DNA from: Streptomyces brevispora
Lineage (GTDB): Bacteria > Actinomycetota > Actinomycetes > Streptomycetales > Streptomycetaceae
DNA length: 64,000 nt
Direction of reading: 5' to 3'
Assembly: GCF_007829885.1 (NCBI RefSeq)
Contig: NZ_VIWW01000002.1
Coordinates: 711,594 to 775,593 of the forward strand
This document shows positions 50,344 to 59,329 of the stretch, in pieces; the stretch's first letter is position 1; each line of letters opens with the position of its first letter. Below the pieces are notes generated by a model. That model ran no database searches, was not told where the DNA came from, and worked only from the letters and a program-made list of their open reading frames with translations. A program made the position numbers and the translations under genes.

Positions 50344-51840
50344 TCACCCCTGCATGGGCTCAAGGACGACGTCGATGGTGAGGGCGAACCGGGGACGTGT
50401 GGTGCGCCCGGTACCTTGCGCCGCGTGGAGTGTCCGGTCGCTGCTGCTGCCGAGCCACAAGCCCACGACCAGATCGGGCAGGTACTGCTCCATGGGCACC
50501 GCCGTGTGCCGGATGACTGTGTAGCCGACGGTGAACTGCTTGGAGGAGGCGCAGGCGGTGGCACCCTCGACGGCGCAGAGGAACTTCGCCGGAACCACGA
50601 GAACATCACCGGTGCCCCGGATCAGCCAGTACGCGGCGCTGGCGCTGTGCTCCAGCAGGTCGTGCAGCTGACGGCGCTTGATGGTCCAGGTGTCCTCGCG
50701 CCCGGTGCGGCCGGGCATCAGCGCGGTGGACTTCTTCACCTGGATGAGGTCTCCCGTCCGCAGATGGAGCTGGCCGGGGACACGGATGTCGACGACGACG
50801 CCGATGTCGGCGCCGTTGGTCCGTTCCTCCTTCTTCGTCACGGTGCGGTGGCCGACGCGCAGATGCGGACCGGCCACCCCGGCCAGGTGCGTGTGGGCGG
50901 GCAGGGCGGTGAACTCGCGGACGAGCCCGGCCAGCAGCGTGGCGGTCAGATGTTCCTCCTCGGCCAGCCCGAGGTCGTCCATGGAACCAGCGAAGTCCGC
51001 GACTGCGCGGCGGGTGGCACCCCGAACGAGACCCTCCAGTCCGTGGTCAGCAAGCCAGGTGGACGACGGAGCGGCCAGCGGTCGCGGAAAGTCGTTCCGC
51101 CGGGCGTCGACCGAGGCGGAGACGATGTCGAGCAAACGCTCTTCCAGCGGTCTCGTGGACTCGACGGCGGCCTGCAGTCCGGCGGCACGCAGCTGGACGC
51201 TGAGGACCGGGCTGCGACTACAGCGGCTGACCGCCCGCCGGACGGAGGCGTGCTTGTCGGCGAGCGCGACGGTGAGCGCCATGTCCACACTCTGCAACGG
51301 CGTACCCAACAGCAGGAGCCACTCCAGCGAGCGCGCCCACATCCCCGGCCGGGCACGCTTCTCCACACGCCGACGCAGTCCGGCCGCCGCTACCGAATCC
51401 CGCTCCCCGGCCAGGAGCGCCAGGTCGCACCACAACCCGGCAAGTCGCTGATCCACATGGGAGTCGAGACGTTCCAGCAGGCGAGAGACCCACATAGCGT
51501 GGCGGCGATCACCCTCACGCAGTCGGTACGCGCGGGCGAGCCCCACGGCAACCGCCGCAGGCACCGGCAGCACGGCGGCGACTGCGGGTGTAGCGCACAC
51601 CGCCCAGCTCACCACGAGCGGAGGGCGACCCGGCCAGGGCCACTCCACCAGTGACCGGTGAGCGCACTCGGCCAGCAGGAGTTCCTCCACCCAGACCGGG
51701 TGCGACCCGGCGAACACGGCGAAGGCGTCCGGATCCAGCCGGGTGAGATCTTCGACGTCTGACGCAGAGGCACTCAATGCCGCTCGGCAGCAGTTGGAGC
51801 ATGTCGGAACGACACTGTAATGGTCGGGGCAGGATTCCAC
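50344..51840 (-). CDS. PD-(D/E)XK nuclease-like protein
   Basis: 498 residues. A Cys-rich start (SCPDHYSVVPTCSNCCRAA) could bind zinc. A long helical repeat-like middle with Leu/Ala/Arg-rich segments follows. The C-terminal domain has TKKEERTNGADIGVVVDI and DLIQVKKS, the D...(E/Q)xK arrangement of restriction-type nucleases, near residues 336-365. It faces the DISARM operon convergently. It may be an added effector or an independent restriction factor. GTG 51840 is a weakly supported start. Confidence 0.65.
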   Translation of the reverse strand: MESCPDHYSVVPTCSNCCRAALSASASDVEDLTRLDPDAFAVFAGSHPVWVEELLLAECAHRSLVEWPWPGRPPLVVSWAVCATPAVAAVLPVPAAVAVGLARAYRLREGDRRHAMWVSRLLERLDSHVDQRLAGLWCDLALLAGERDSVAAAGLRRRVEKRARPGMWARSLEWLLLLGTPLQSVDMALTVALADKHASVRRAVSRCSRSPVLSVQLRAAGLQAAVESTRPLEERLLDIVSASVDARRNDFPRPLAAPSSTWLADHGLEGLVRGATRRAVADFAGSMDDLGLAEEEHLTATLLAGLVREFTALPAHTHLAGVAGPHLRVGHRTVTKKEERTNGADIGVVVDIRVPGQLHLRTGDLIQVKKSTALMPGRTGREDTWTIKRRQLHDLLEHSASAAYWLIRGTGDVLVVPAKFLCAVEGATACASSKQFTVGYTVIRHTAVPMEQYLPDLVVGLWLGSSSDRTLHAAQGTGRTTRPRFALTIDVVLEPMQG

Positions 51841-52163
51841 CCCGCGACTCTACGACTCCCGACACAAGCACTCTGCGTGATCAAAAGAACTCGGACCTCC
51901 AGACCCGCGACTACGAGCAGATCGCCCTCCAGGTCACCGGGCATGCCTGCGCCGTCGTCACCGAAGTCCGCCGTCACGCCGCCATTCGGCCCAAGAGCGA
52001 CGGCCGTGGCGCCCTCGCCGAAGTTGTCCTCCGCGAAGCCGACGGCCACCTGTCCGCACCGCTGGAAGGCACCGCCCGCTGCGCCCAGAACCTCGCCCGC
52101 CTCGTATGGGCCCTCTACCGCTGGATGGACCACCTCACCGAACCCGCTCGGGCCGCCACGTAG
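51801..52163 (+). CDS. small helical protein (DUF6415-like)
   Basis: From about residue 30 on the sequence is good coding DNA (YEQIALQVTGHACAVVTEVRR, CAQNLARLVWALYRWMDHL) like the small helical DUF6415-type proteins of Streptomyces. The first 25 residues are antisense to the nuclease gene start and look non-native, so the true start was perhaps lost. A tail of a similar protein may exist near 53540-53630. Confidence 0.45.
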   Translation: MSERHCNGRGRIPPRDSTTPDTSTLRDQKNSDLQTRDYEQIALQVTGHACAVVTEVRRHAAIRPKSDGRGALAEVVLREADGHLSAPLEGTARCAQNLARLVWALYRWMDHLTEPARAAT

Positions 52164-52188
52164 CCGCAGGGGAGCATCCCAAGACCTC

Positions 52189-52221
52189 AGGACCTACACA
52201 CACTCCAGTGCGATGCCTCGG
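52189..52221 (+). repeat. 33-bp direct repeat, copy 1
   Basis: Begins AGGACCTACAC and continues with CACTCCAGTGCGATGCC. It differs from copy 2 at 53789-53821 at two positions. It lies upstream of the gene at 52330. Confidence 0.75.
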
Positions 52222-52329
52222 GTGCTGAGCAGCGGTACCGATGCGCCGACGGTCGACCGCGTACCAGTTCTGGCCGGTGTGTCAGTTCCCCGCACTACCC
52301 TTCAATCAGGAAGACCTGAAGGGGACAAA

Positions 52330-53370
52330 GTGGCCAGCAACGGAATCGATCAGCGAGCGATCGAGAAGCACGTGAAGGCGCTCAACAAGGCGTATGAGCG
52401 GGCCGCCAAGAAGTACCCGATCACCGTGCCGGTTACGGGCAGGGGCTTCACCCTCTCTTCCGCCGGCACCGGGGCTGGGATCGAGCAGGACCCGCAGCTG
52501 GTCCGGTTGCTGACCTGGCTGGGCGAACAGCCTCAAAGTCAGCTCGCAGCACTGAATGCCTATGCCGAACACTCAGGTGTCCCTTTGGATGACGTCAAAA
52601 TCTTGGCCCTTGAGCTGGAGCGAGACGGCTTGGCCGACTCTATGAAGACCTTCGGCTCAGACAACCCCTACCGGGTGACTGATGACGGGCGAGTCGAGCT
52701 ACGACGGCTCGCCCAACTGCGCAGCGCACCCGCCGCCCGGCACCGCTACGCGACCGATGCCTTTCTGCGCTGGCTGTATGACACCGCTCACGACCGGCGC
52801 CCCACCCACCCAGCCGGCTTCCTGGCCACCACCGAGTCACACTTCGCCGGGGGCGAACTGTCAGAAACCGAACTCGACTACGCCCTGGCCCGCCTGACGA
52901 GCTCTGGCCTCGTCGACGATGCCGATACAGAGCCCAAGACCGTCGCCATCACCATCGACGGCATCGACTGCGTACTTTCTGGAGTAAGCGTGAGCGACTA
53001 CCTCAACCGAACCCGCCCCGGCGACTACTACAGCATCACCGGCACGAACGTCGTCGCCGGATCCCAGGGAAAGGTCGAGCAGCACAATCACAACAACGCC
53101 TTCGACCCCAGCGCCCTGCGGGAGTTCGCGGCACTGGTTCAGCAGCTCGCCCCGACCTACGGCATTGAGCCCGAACAGCAGGACGCACTTATCCACGACG
53201 CAGAAGTCCTCGCCGAGGAGGCCAGCAGCAACAACGCGCAGCCTGGCCGTATCCGCGCCGCCTTCGACACGGTCATGGGTGGCCTCACTCAGATCGGTGC
53301 AGCCTCCGCTGGCCTGACCACCACGATCCAGCAAGGCCAGCAGGCATTCAGTACTGTCTTCGGCGGCTAG
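52330..53370 (+). CDS. winged-helix-like protein of unknown function, flanked by direct repeats
   Basis: 346 residues. Residues ~60-200 have winged-helix character (LAALNAYAEHSGVPLDDVKILALELERDGL over ~30 residues). A beta-rich segment follows with SITGTNVVAGSQGKVEQHNHNN near 232-255, a pattern I have seen before small helical effector tails. The helical C-terminus ends in a Gly/Ala-rich amphipathic stretch (MGGLTQIGAASAGLTTTIQQ). GTG 52330 has AAGGGGA upstream. It could be a sensor or a membrane-active effector; function unknown. Confidence 0.55.
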   Translation: MASNGIDQRAIEKHVKALNKAYERAAKKYPITVPVTGRGFTLSSAGTGAGIEQDPQLVRLLTWLGEQPQSQLAALNAYAEHSGVPLDDVKILALELERDGLADSMKTFGSDNPYRVTDDGRVELRRLAQLRSAPAARHRYATDAFLRWLYDTAHDRRPTHPAGFLATTESHFAGGELSETELDYALARLTSSGLVDDADTEPKTVAITIDGIDCVLSGVSVSDYLNRTRPGDYYSITGTNVVAGSQGKVEQHNHNNAFDPSALREFAALVQQLAPTYGIEPEQQDALIHDAEVLAEEASSNNAQPGRIRAAFDTVMGGLTQIGAASAGLTTTIQQGQQAFSTVFGG

Positions 53371-53910
53371 CTTCCGCTCCAGCACCCCCGGCCGGGTGGC
53401 GTGGTTGTCCGCCACAATGGCAGCCACCCGTTGCCTACCCTGTCCACTCCAGCCCGAGGCTGGCAACGGCCGCAGTGCCCGCGTCGAAGTCGTCCTTGAG
53501 GAGGCCGACCGCCGACCGCCGACTGCCGGTCGGCACGGAAGGCACCGTGCGCCGCGTCCAAGGCCGCGCCCGCCTCGTCCGCGCCTTGTACGAGCGCTTG
53601 GACCGCCTTGTCGCCGCCCTGAGCTGACCACTATGCGACCGGCGGACCTGGGTCGTTGTGGAACAAGGCACCGCGATCGGTCTGCTCGTCGCAGTGCCGC
53701 CACTGGCCTGGATCGACAGCATTCCGACACTCGAGCACGACCGGCGGCTGCTGTTGCTCCGTGGCCTGCGGGGGCAGCTCGGGATCCCAGGACCTACACG
53801 CACTCCAGTGCGATGCCACGGCGTCTGGGCCCGGCGTGGCGCCTCCCCGTCCAACCCCGGCTTCGGCCGACTTCGCGCAAGAGAAACTCGACTTCGGCTG
53901 ACCCGACGAC
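53371..53910. other. 540 bp of gene fragments
   Basis: A plus-strand segment ending near 53627 (VQGRARLVRALYERLDRLVAAL) resembles the C-terminus of the DUF6415-like protein at 51801. A second fragment starting near 53658 begins EQGTAIGLLVAVPPLAW. Neither has a complete frame. Copy 2 of the direct repeat follows. The stretch looks like a decayed duplicate of 51.8-52.2 kb. Confidence 0.4.
53789..53821 (+). repeat. 33-bp direct repeat, copy 2
   Basis: Matches copy 1 at 52189-52221 in 31 of 33 positions. Preceding bases are also partly alike (a GC-rich run ending in CAGGACC), so the duplication may be longer. Confidence 0.75.
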
Positions 53911-53947
53911 AATGAGGCCGGACAGGATCACCCTGCCCGGCCTCATT
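53911..53947. terminator. bidirectional terminator
   Basis: AATGAGGCCGG at 53911-53921 pairs perfectly with CCGGCCTCATT at 53937-53947. The stem ends in A/T on both sides. It lies 3 bp past the stop of the minus-strand gene at 53950. Confidence 0.75.
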
Positions 53948-53949
53948 AT

Positions 53950-54222
53950 CTACTCCCACAGCCCCTTGGCGATGTCCCACAGGGTTTCGACCCAGTCGGG
54001 CGGGTCGGTCATGTACTTCTCCGTCAGGCGGGACATGAACGTCCGCGCCGCGCCCTGGGCAGCGCCTTGGGCGGGACCGAAAGGGATCATCTTGCCTTGC
54101 CCCGCTGCTCGTTGCCGGCTGAGGCGGATACGCGGCCCCACACGAACTCGAGGTCGTCCAGCAAGGGCGGTCTCAAGTTCCTTCTCCCACTGGCCGCACA
54201 GACTGGACGGGTTGGTCTCCAT
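53950..54222 (-). CDS. 90-residue protein of unknown function
   Basis: ATG 54222 follows GCGGAGCGG. Basic middle (GPRIRLSRQRAAGQGK) and a C-terminal helix with aromatic residues (PPDWVETLWDIAKGLWE). No membrane segment. A terminator follows directly, supporting a real transcript. Confidence 0.5.
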   Translation of the reverse strand: METNPSSLCGQWEKELETALAGRPRVRVGPRIRLSRQRAAGQGKMIPFGPAQGAAQGAARTFMSRLTEKYMTDPPDWVETLWDIAKGLWE

Positions 54223-54356
54223 CCGCTCCGCGATGACCAGGGTCTCGGGCTGCCATCAGCGCGGATTCGTCGATCGGGTCACCGCGGAGGACGACCGGCT
54301 CCGGCAGCTCGCCCCGCTACTTCCGGGAAGACGACGATTCTGAGGGGCCGGGTCGT

Positions 54357-55322
54357 TCAGTTCTTGCTGTCGCCTGTGCCTGCGGTGGTCTGGCGTTCGC
54401 GGCGCTTCGCGCGCGTACCGTTTGCGGGCCTTCCCACGCTCTCCCAGTCCGGCTCTGGTCCCGGGTCCTTCGTCGGGATCTTGGTGACCTTCAAGCCGAC
54501 GGCCCGGCCGCGGGTGTGCTGACCGGTGTCACAGGTCAGCAGGCGTACCTCCCGGTTGGCCAACGCCTGAATGTGCACAGCCCGGTCGATGATTTCGTCA
54601 TCCGCGATCGGGAGCCGCACGTGCCCGGGCTGGTCCAGGACGATCTCGACGTGCACGTCACCTCGGATGTTCGGAAGCCCGCTCCCATCCTGGAACGTCA
54701 TTGCTCTGCGCCAGACTCCAGACGTTGAACCGTTCAGTAGCCTGTCCAGAAGACCGAGCGTGTGAGTGGCCCGCCACCGGCCATGTTGCTTGCTCGTCTC
54801 CTTGAGCCCATCGAGTTCGTCCACGACTGTGATGGGGAACAGCAGCCGAACGTTGGTGTCGGGACGCAGGTCGAGGATGGTGTGGAGGTCGATGTCCTCG
54901 AGCTTTTCTGGGTTATGGCAGTAGAAGCTGGAGTCGGCGACCACGAAGACCTCTTGGCCGAACCAGCGGTGCAACCGGTCGTCCAGGGCTTCTACGGCGG
55001 CGCTGAGGTCCGCGACGCGCTCAGCGAGCTCGAGGTTCACCAGGCCGTTCACGAGGTGCTCTTGGTCGCTCCCAGTGAGGGTGCCGCAGTTACCGAGGAG
55101 CACTTCGTACCGCCGGGTCAGGACCAAACGGTTGATGTCCCCGTCGCTTATCTGGTGCCGCAGGGTGCCCGACGTGTCCGTGGCCCACTCCAGGTACTGC
55201 AGGAGCCAGCGGTAGGTACTGGTGTTGTGCGCACTGCGGAGGCTGTCGGCTGCGAGGTGAGCGCTGCTGAGCGCGTCGCGGATGTTCTGGGAGTGGGCGC
55301 CGGGCCTCGCGGTGATGAGCAT
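54357..55322 (-). CDS. PIN-domain nuclease-like protein
   Basis: About 321 residues. A helical N-terminal half precedes a PIN fold with acidic residues at the expected places: VVADSSFY near 128, VVDELDGLK near 168, ADDEIIDRAV near 240 and LLTCDTGQHTRG near 265. PIN domains cleave RNA in a Mg-dependent way. A basic tail (RAKRRERQ) could bind RNA. ATG 55322 is preferred over GTG 55328 because AGGA lies 8 bases upstream. No cognate antitoxin is evident, so it may resemble a stand-alone PhoH-type or effector PIN. Confidence 0.7.
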   Translation of the reverse strand: MLITARPGAHSQNIRDALSSAHLAADSLRSAHNTSTYRWLLQYLEWATDTSGTLRHQISDGDINRLVLTRRYEVLLGNCGTLTGSDQEHLVNGLVNLELAERVADLSAAVEALDDRLHRWFGQEVFVVADSSFYCHNPEKLEDIDLHTILDLRPDTNVRLLFPITVVDELDGLKETSKQHGRWRATHTLGLLDRLLNGSTSGVWRRAMTFQDGSGLPNIRGDVHVEIVLDQPGHVRLPIADDEIIDRAVHIQALANREVRLLTCDTGQHTRGRAVGLKVTKIPTKDPGPEPDWESVGRPANGTRAKRRERQTTAGTGDSKN

Positions 55323-55529
55323 GCTCACGATCCTGTCAGCAGGCCCGGTTGGTGTTCACCAGGTTTCCCAAGGCCAACGCTGATGATCAGTATTCTGTTC
55401 GCTCGCCCGGTGCCCGAAAGACCGCCCCCGTCACTGGTGGGGGTGGCCTTCCGCCGTTTCCCGGCCGATCGCCAGCGCCCGGAGTAAGACTGGCCGCCGA
55501 CCACTCCACCCCGCAGCAAGGAGCCGATC

Positions 55530-55787
55530 ATGGCCCAGAACCATGCCCGCCGCACCACCGACCGGTCGAGGCCCGCCAAGCCCCGCGCCTCGAGATGGAC
55601 CGTCCTGCGTGGTCTCCTCGAGAGCGTTGCCCAGTTCGGCGACAAGGCGACGAAGACGGTTCGAGGAGTGCTCAGGACTTGCCAGGATGCCGAGTCCGCC
55701 TACCGGTGTGCGCGCGACATCGTCACGGCGGTCAGCGGCCTGTGGAGGGACTTCTTCAACCCAGCCGAGGCGACCGGGCACGCCTGA
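55530..55787 (+). CDS. 85-residue basic protein of unknown function
   Basis: ATG 55530 has a strong AAGGAG upstream. A basic N-terminus (ARRTTDRSRPAKPRASR) is followed by amphipathic helices (LRGLLESVAQFGDKATK, DIVTAVSGLWRDFF). Divergent from the PIN gene with ~200 bp between. It could bind nucleic acid or membranes. Confidence 0.5.
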   Translation: MAQNHARRTTDRSRPAKPRASRWTVLRGLLESVAQFGDKATKTVRGVLRTCQDAESAYRCARDIVTAVSGLWRDFFNPAEATGHA

Positions 55788-55995
55788 TCTGCTGCCGTTC
55801 TACACCGGCCTGTCGGTGCCCGCGGCCCAACACCTCCAGAGTCGCCGCAGGCAGCAGCCTCGCGGCCATCTCCCGGTCCACCGCATCCGCCCGGTCTTGT
55901 CTGCTCACCACCAGCCCCCGAACCCCTGGCCCCAACCTTGCCTCCTGCGCCTCGTAACCCGCGAAACAGACAGCCTCTTCCGCATAGGCCGCCAT
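55756..55995 (-). CDS. possible 79-residue protein
   Basis: The composition is protein-like (EEAVCFAGYEAQEARL, REMAARLLPAATLEVLG), but no ribosome site is seen and the end overlaps the previous gene. It may be a fragment of a larger lost gene. Confidence 0.28.
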   Translation of the reverse strand: MAAYAEEAVCFAGYEAQEARLGPGVRGLVVSRQDRADAVDREMAARLLPAATLEVLGRGHRQAGVERQQIRRARSPRLG

Positions 55996-56016
55996 GACCC
56001 GGGCGAAATGGCCAGA

Positions 56017-57069
56017 TCACCTCTCCCGGACTGGCTCCGATCCCGGAGGCTGATCTGCAGGTTCGCGGCTGAGCTGTTCCAAGATGGCGCGCAGTTCGTT
56101 GCTCCGGATTTCGGGATGGGCTGGTGCCGGGCCGGGCCGCTGCTGCGCGGGCACTGCGGTCAGCTGCGGCACCCGGACCTCCAGCGGCGTCCTGGCGAGC
56201 CCCAGGCGGGTAGGCCAGGCCATGGAAGGGAGCCGGTAGACGGCATCCTGGCACCAAGCCGCAGCCCCGGCGTTAGCCTTGGCGGCGAGCCTGCGGGTGA
56301 GGCAGCCCTGCTGCGGGCGGTAGTGCGCGCGGGTGGTGGAGAGCAGCAGACACGTCGGCGACAGCGGAGCGAAAACCTCGATCGTCTCAGGCAGCAGCGG
56401 GGGAGTGAAGCTGAATGTGCCGTCCTTGCGCCGCAAGGACACCCCACTATCGGCCAGGACCAGCAGCGGATCCGCCGAGCGCAGCAGCACCAGGCGACGG
56501 CCCGGGGCGGCGAGAAGGCCGCGGGTGCGCTCGAAGGCCCGGATCGAAGCGCGCAACGCCGAACGCGGGTCAACGATCACAGACGGATCGGGCGCCGCCC
56601 GCACGGCCGCCCAGAACACTCCTAGCCGCTCCACCTCCGACAACGGCCGACCCAGCCGCCCCTCGCAGACCCCCACCGCCTCCAGCGCCCACAGAGCCGG
56701 GAACAGATGACGGCTGACCTGTGAATCAAAGGACCTGAACGCCTGGGTGCGCACCACCTGCCACGCCAACGCGTCCAGCGCCACCGCCCGCCGCCCTTCC
56801 ACTAATGGCCACTGCCCCTCCCGCACAGCACGTAGAACCGGCGCACACCGGCCGTCGACATGGCGGTCCAGATAGGTCTCCAGCGCCACGCGCCGCTCAC
56901 CCTCGGAGAGGGGATCGGTGTTGAAGTGCCGGGCCACAGCCGCACGCCGCACCGGGGTGCGATGCTCCGCACCACTGCGCCATCGTCCGAGCACGTGCCC
57001 GTCCTCGGCGAAGGCCCGCAGCCAGTACTTCGGCACCAAGTGGTGTTCCTTGGCCGTGTTCGCTCCCAC
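56017..57069 (-). CDS. DUF4238 protein
   Basis: 350 residues. The start EHHLVPKYWLRAFA is the hallmark of DUF4238, and VARHFNTDPL and DALAWQVVRTQAFR follow. DUF4238 proteins occur in many anti-phage islands; some have an HNH-like histidine start, but the biochemistry is not established. GTG 57069 has TAGGGGG upstream. It begins 8 bp after the stop of the PD-(D/E)XK gene, so the two form one operon. Confidence 0.75.
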   Translation of the reverse strand: MGANTAKEHHLVPKYWLRAFAEDGHVLGRWRSGAEHRTPVRRAAVARHFNTDPLSEGERRVALETYLDRHVDGRCAPVLRAVREGQWPLVEGRRAVALDALAWQVVRTQAFRSFDSQVSRHLFPALWALEAVGVCEGRLGRPLSEVERLGVFWAAVRAAPDPSVIVDPRSALRASIRAFERTRGLLAAPGRRLVLLRSADPLLVLADSGVSLRRKDGTFSFTPPLLPETIEVFAPLSPTCLLLSTTRAHYRPQQGCLTRRLAAKANAGAAAWCQDAVYRLPSMAWPTRLGLARTPLEVRVPQLTAVPAQQRPGPAPAHPEIRSNELRAILEQLSREPADQPPGSEPVRER

Positions 57070-57077
57070 CGTGCCCC

Positions 57078-58562
57078 CTACCGCCCCGCACCGGCGGGCT
57101 CGGTGGGTGTCTGTGCGGCCTCGGCTTGGCGCCAGGGATAGCTGTCCCAGCCGGCGTCCAGGACGGCGTTGCGGGCGTGGGTATGACCGCTCAGCGCCTC
57201 GCGCAGGGCATAGGTGGAGCGCTGGGCGTCGCCCGCACGCTCCAGCAGGAGCTGGCCGAGGGGAGCGTCGGTGATGGTGACCAGATTCTCCAGCTCGCTG
57301 ATGCTGCACACCGTGACCGGCACCGTGGTGTCCGGCAGGTGCGGCCGCTGCCCGGGGGCATTGACGATGTGGAACGGCTCCATCGTTACGACCAGACCGT
57401 GCACCGGCCTGCCAGCAGGCACCCCGGCGAACTCCCTGCGGCCGCTGCTGATCAGGGCGGCAGTGTTATCGATCTGCTCGAAAGCGCGGCCGAGCATACG
57501 CTGCACCTCGCTGACGCGCTGTTCCGTGGCCAGGCGCAGATGCGCGGTGGGCCGCACGGACTTCACCTCCACCAGCAGCACCAGCTCCTCGAGGACGACG
57601 ATCCAGTCGACGCTGCGTGCCTGGTTTTGGCCGTAGATGATTTCCGGCTCGACCGTCGTCTCGGGCAGCAGAGCCAGCTGACGGCCGACGTAGGCCTCGA
57701 ACAGGTCACCCAAGTCCTGGGCGAAGGCGTTGCCGAACCGGGTGACGCCGGTGTAGTAGATGCCCAGCGGGCTCGCCTTGGCGGGGATCAAATCGCTGAC
57801 CGGTGCGAGGAAACCCGGCCCGTAGCCCTTCAAAAGAGGTGTGCCGCGCAGCGGGTTGTACTCGTAGCGGCGCAGGAGCGGATCGCGGGTCATCCGGGCC
57901 TGCTCGTTGGTCTGCCGGAAAGCGGCCGTATCGGTCGCGAAGTGCTTCTCGGTCACCGACATTATGGTCTTGGCGGGAACCTCCGTACAGATCCGCTCCG
58001 CGCCCGGCGTCTTCAGCGAGTCCGGGTCGAACCGGCCGGCGCAGCTGATCGCCGATCCCCACAGCAACTGGGCGATGCCGACGTAGTGCGACAGACTCGC
58101 GCCCAGCAGCTCTTCCCCCCAGCCCGGACGCAGGCACCGCGCCTCACGGCTCCCCGCCGTCTGCGTGAGCATGGCCGCGGTACGCGCCAACTCCTGGAAC
58201 ACCGGCTCCTGGTAGATCATCTGCTCCCCGGAGGCCCGCAGCATCCACCGGCCCAGAGCATCCTCGTCCTCGCTGCGGAAGAGGTGGTCCTCCAGATGTG
58301 AGTACATGTCCAAGATCCGCAGAAGGTCCGTGTCGTCCGCGTCCTTGCGGTACTCGTTTCCGTACGCCAGCGACACTCTGGCGGCATCAGCCAGCGCCCA
58401 CGGCGTGTACTTCCCGTACGGGCTCTGCAGCCACGACGATTCCAACGAGTAGGCAGCCGACGCTTGCGCGATCAGCGGCAGCAGTGCACTGGGCCGGTGC
58501 CTTCGAACCCGCGCCACGTAGTCCGCATCCCGTACCACCTGACCCTCCGGTGCCTGCGTCAT
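57078..58562 (-). CDS. PD-(D/E)XK nuclease-like protein paired with DUF4238
   Basis: About 494 residues. A largely helical N-terminal ~290 residues is followed by a nuclease-type core: IIYGQNQARSVDWIVVL with the Asp near 317, then LVLLVEVKSVRPT with the ExK pair near 334, then an FEQIDNTAALI helix. The stop is 8 bp from the DUF4238 start. The pair looks like a small two-gene defence or restriction unit. Start ATG 58562 or ATG 58574 cannot be separated. Confidence 0.7.
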   Translation of the reverse strand: MTQAPEGQVVRDADYVARVRRHRPSALLPLIAQASAAYSLESSWLQSPYGKYTPWALADAARVSLAYGNEYRKDADDTDLLRILDMYSHLEDHLFRSEDEDALGRWMLRASGEQMIYQEPVFQELARTAAMLTQTAGSREARCLRPGWGEELLGASLSHYVGIAQLLWGSAISCAGRFDPDSLKTPGAERICTEVPAKTIMSVTEKHFATDTAAFRQTNEQARMTRDPLLRRYEYNPLRGTPLLKGYGPGFLAPVSDLIPAKASPLGIYYTGVTRFGNAFAQDLGDLFEAYVGRQLALLPETTVEPEIIYGQNQARSVDWIVVLEELVLLVEVKSVRPTAHLRLATEQRVSEVQRMLGRAFEQIDNTAALISSGRREFAGVPAGRPVHGLVVTMEPFHIVNAPGQRPHLPDTTVPVTVCSISELENLVTITDAPLGQLLLERAGDAQRSTYALREALSGHTHARNAVLDAGWDSYPWRQAEAAQTPTEPAGAGR

Positions 58563-59329
58563 GCCCTCAAGCATCTCCTGTTGGGCTCCGCGCTGTCCTG
58601 CTCATTACGGCCCGATCCTGGAACAGCGGCGTCGGCGCCGCGGAAGATCCCAGTTGTGGGGTCCAGACGTGCGGGCCGACGCGGCGCCGAGGCCCTGCAC
58701 AGCGGAGGATGGCTCCCGCCACCCGCCTGTACTCCGAGATCCGCGCCGCGGTGGGGAGTCGCAGCCCCGGGTGGGTCAGGCCGTGCCGGTTGTGCAGCCC
58801 ACTGGCGAAGTCCTGCGGGTCCTGCTGATCGTTCGCGATGGGCCGCAGGATGCCGTCGGCGAGCTGTTATGGGTGGGCGGTCTTCAGACCGACGCTCCGA
58901 GCTTCGCGGGCGCCGCAGACCGTGGAGCCGTCGGAGAGCTCGAGGCCGCTCGACTCCTTGACCGCCAGGCGACGGCAAGAGGGGCGTGGACAGAAAAGTG
59001 ACACCGCCTACGCCGCGCTGCCTGACGGCCGCCGGATACCGCGAAACGGACATCACCGTCCATCAAGCCCTCGGAGCCGGTCAGCTTGTGATAGCACCCG
59101 CGTCGGCGGAGTCCAGCCCTTCCGGCTCTGGCGTACCGGTAGGTATTCTCTGCTCTACGTGCATCGCCTGCACGTGCTGCGGCCGGGGCCCACCTCCTGG
59201 TCGATAGCGAACCTGAGCGGCCGCTCGGAAGGCGTAAAGGATCTTGGTGTGTTCGCAGACGTGTCCATGACGTCCCGCGCACCTGGCACCGCCGGGGTGG
59301 GACGGCACCGCCAGCGCGCAGGAGCTGTC
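58563..59329. other. ~770 bp without an intact gene
   Basis: On the minus strand between ~58868 and ~58600 an open stretch reads LADGILRPIANDQQDPQDF and onward in protein-like fashion, but a stop sits directly upstream and no start is available; it is probably a gene fragment. Otherwise nothing recognised. The region should contain the promoter of the gene at 59330. Confidence 0.35.

Noticed and set aside
58600..59282. Several open frames before the RecA-fold gene
   Set aside because: None has start plus ribosome site plus plausible composition; one minus-strand stretch is noted as a possible fragment only.
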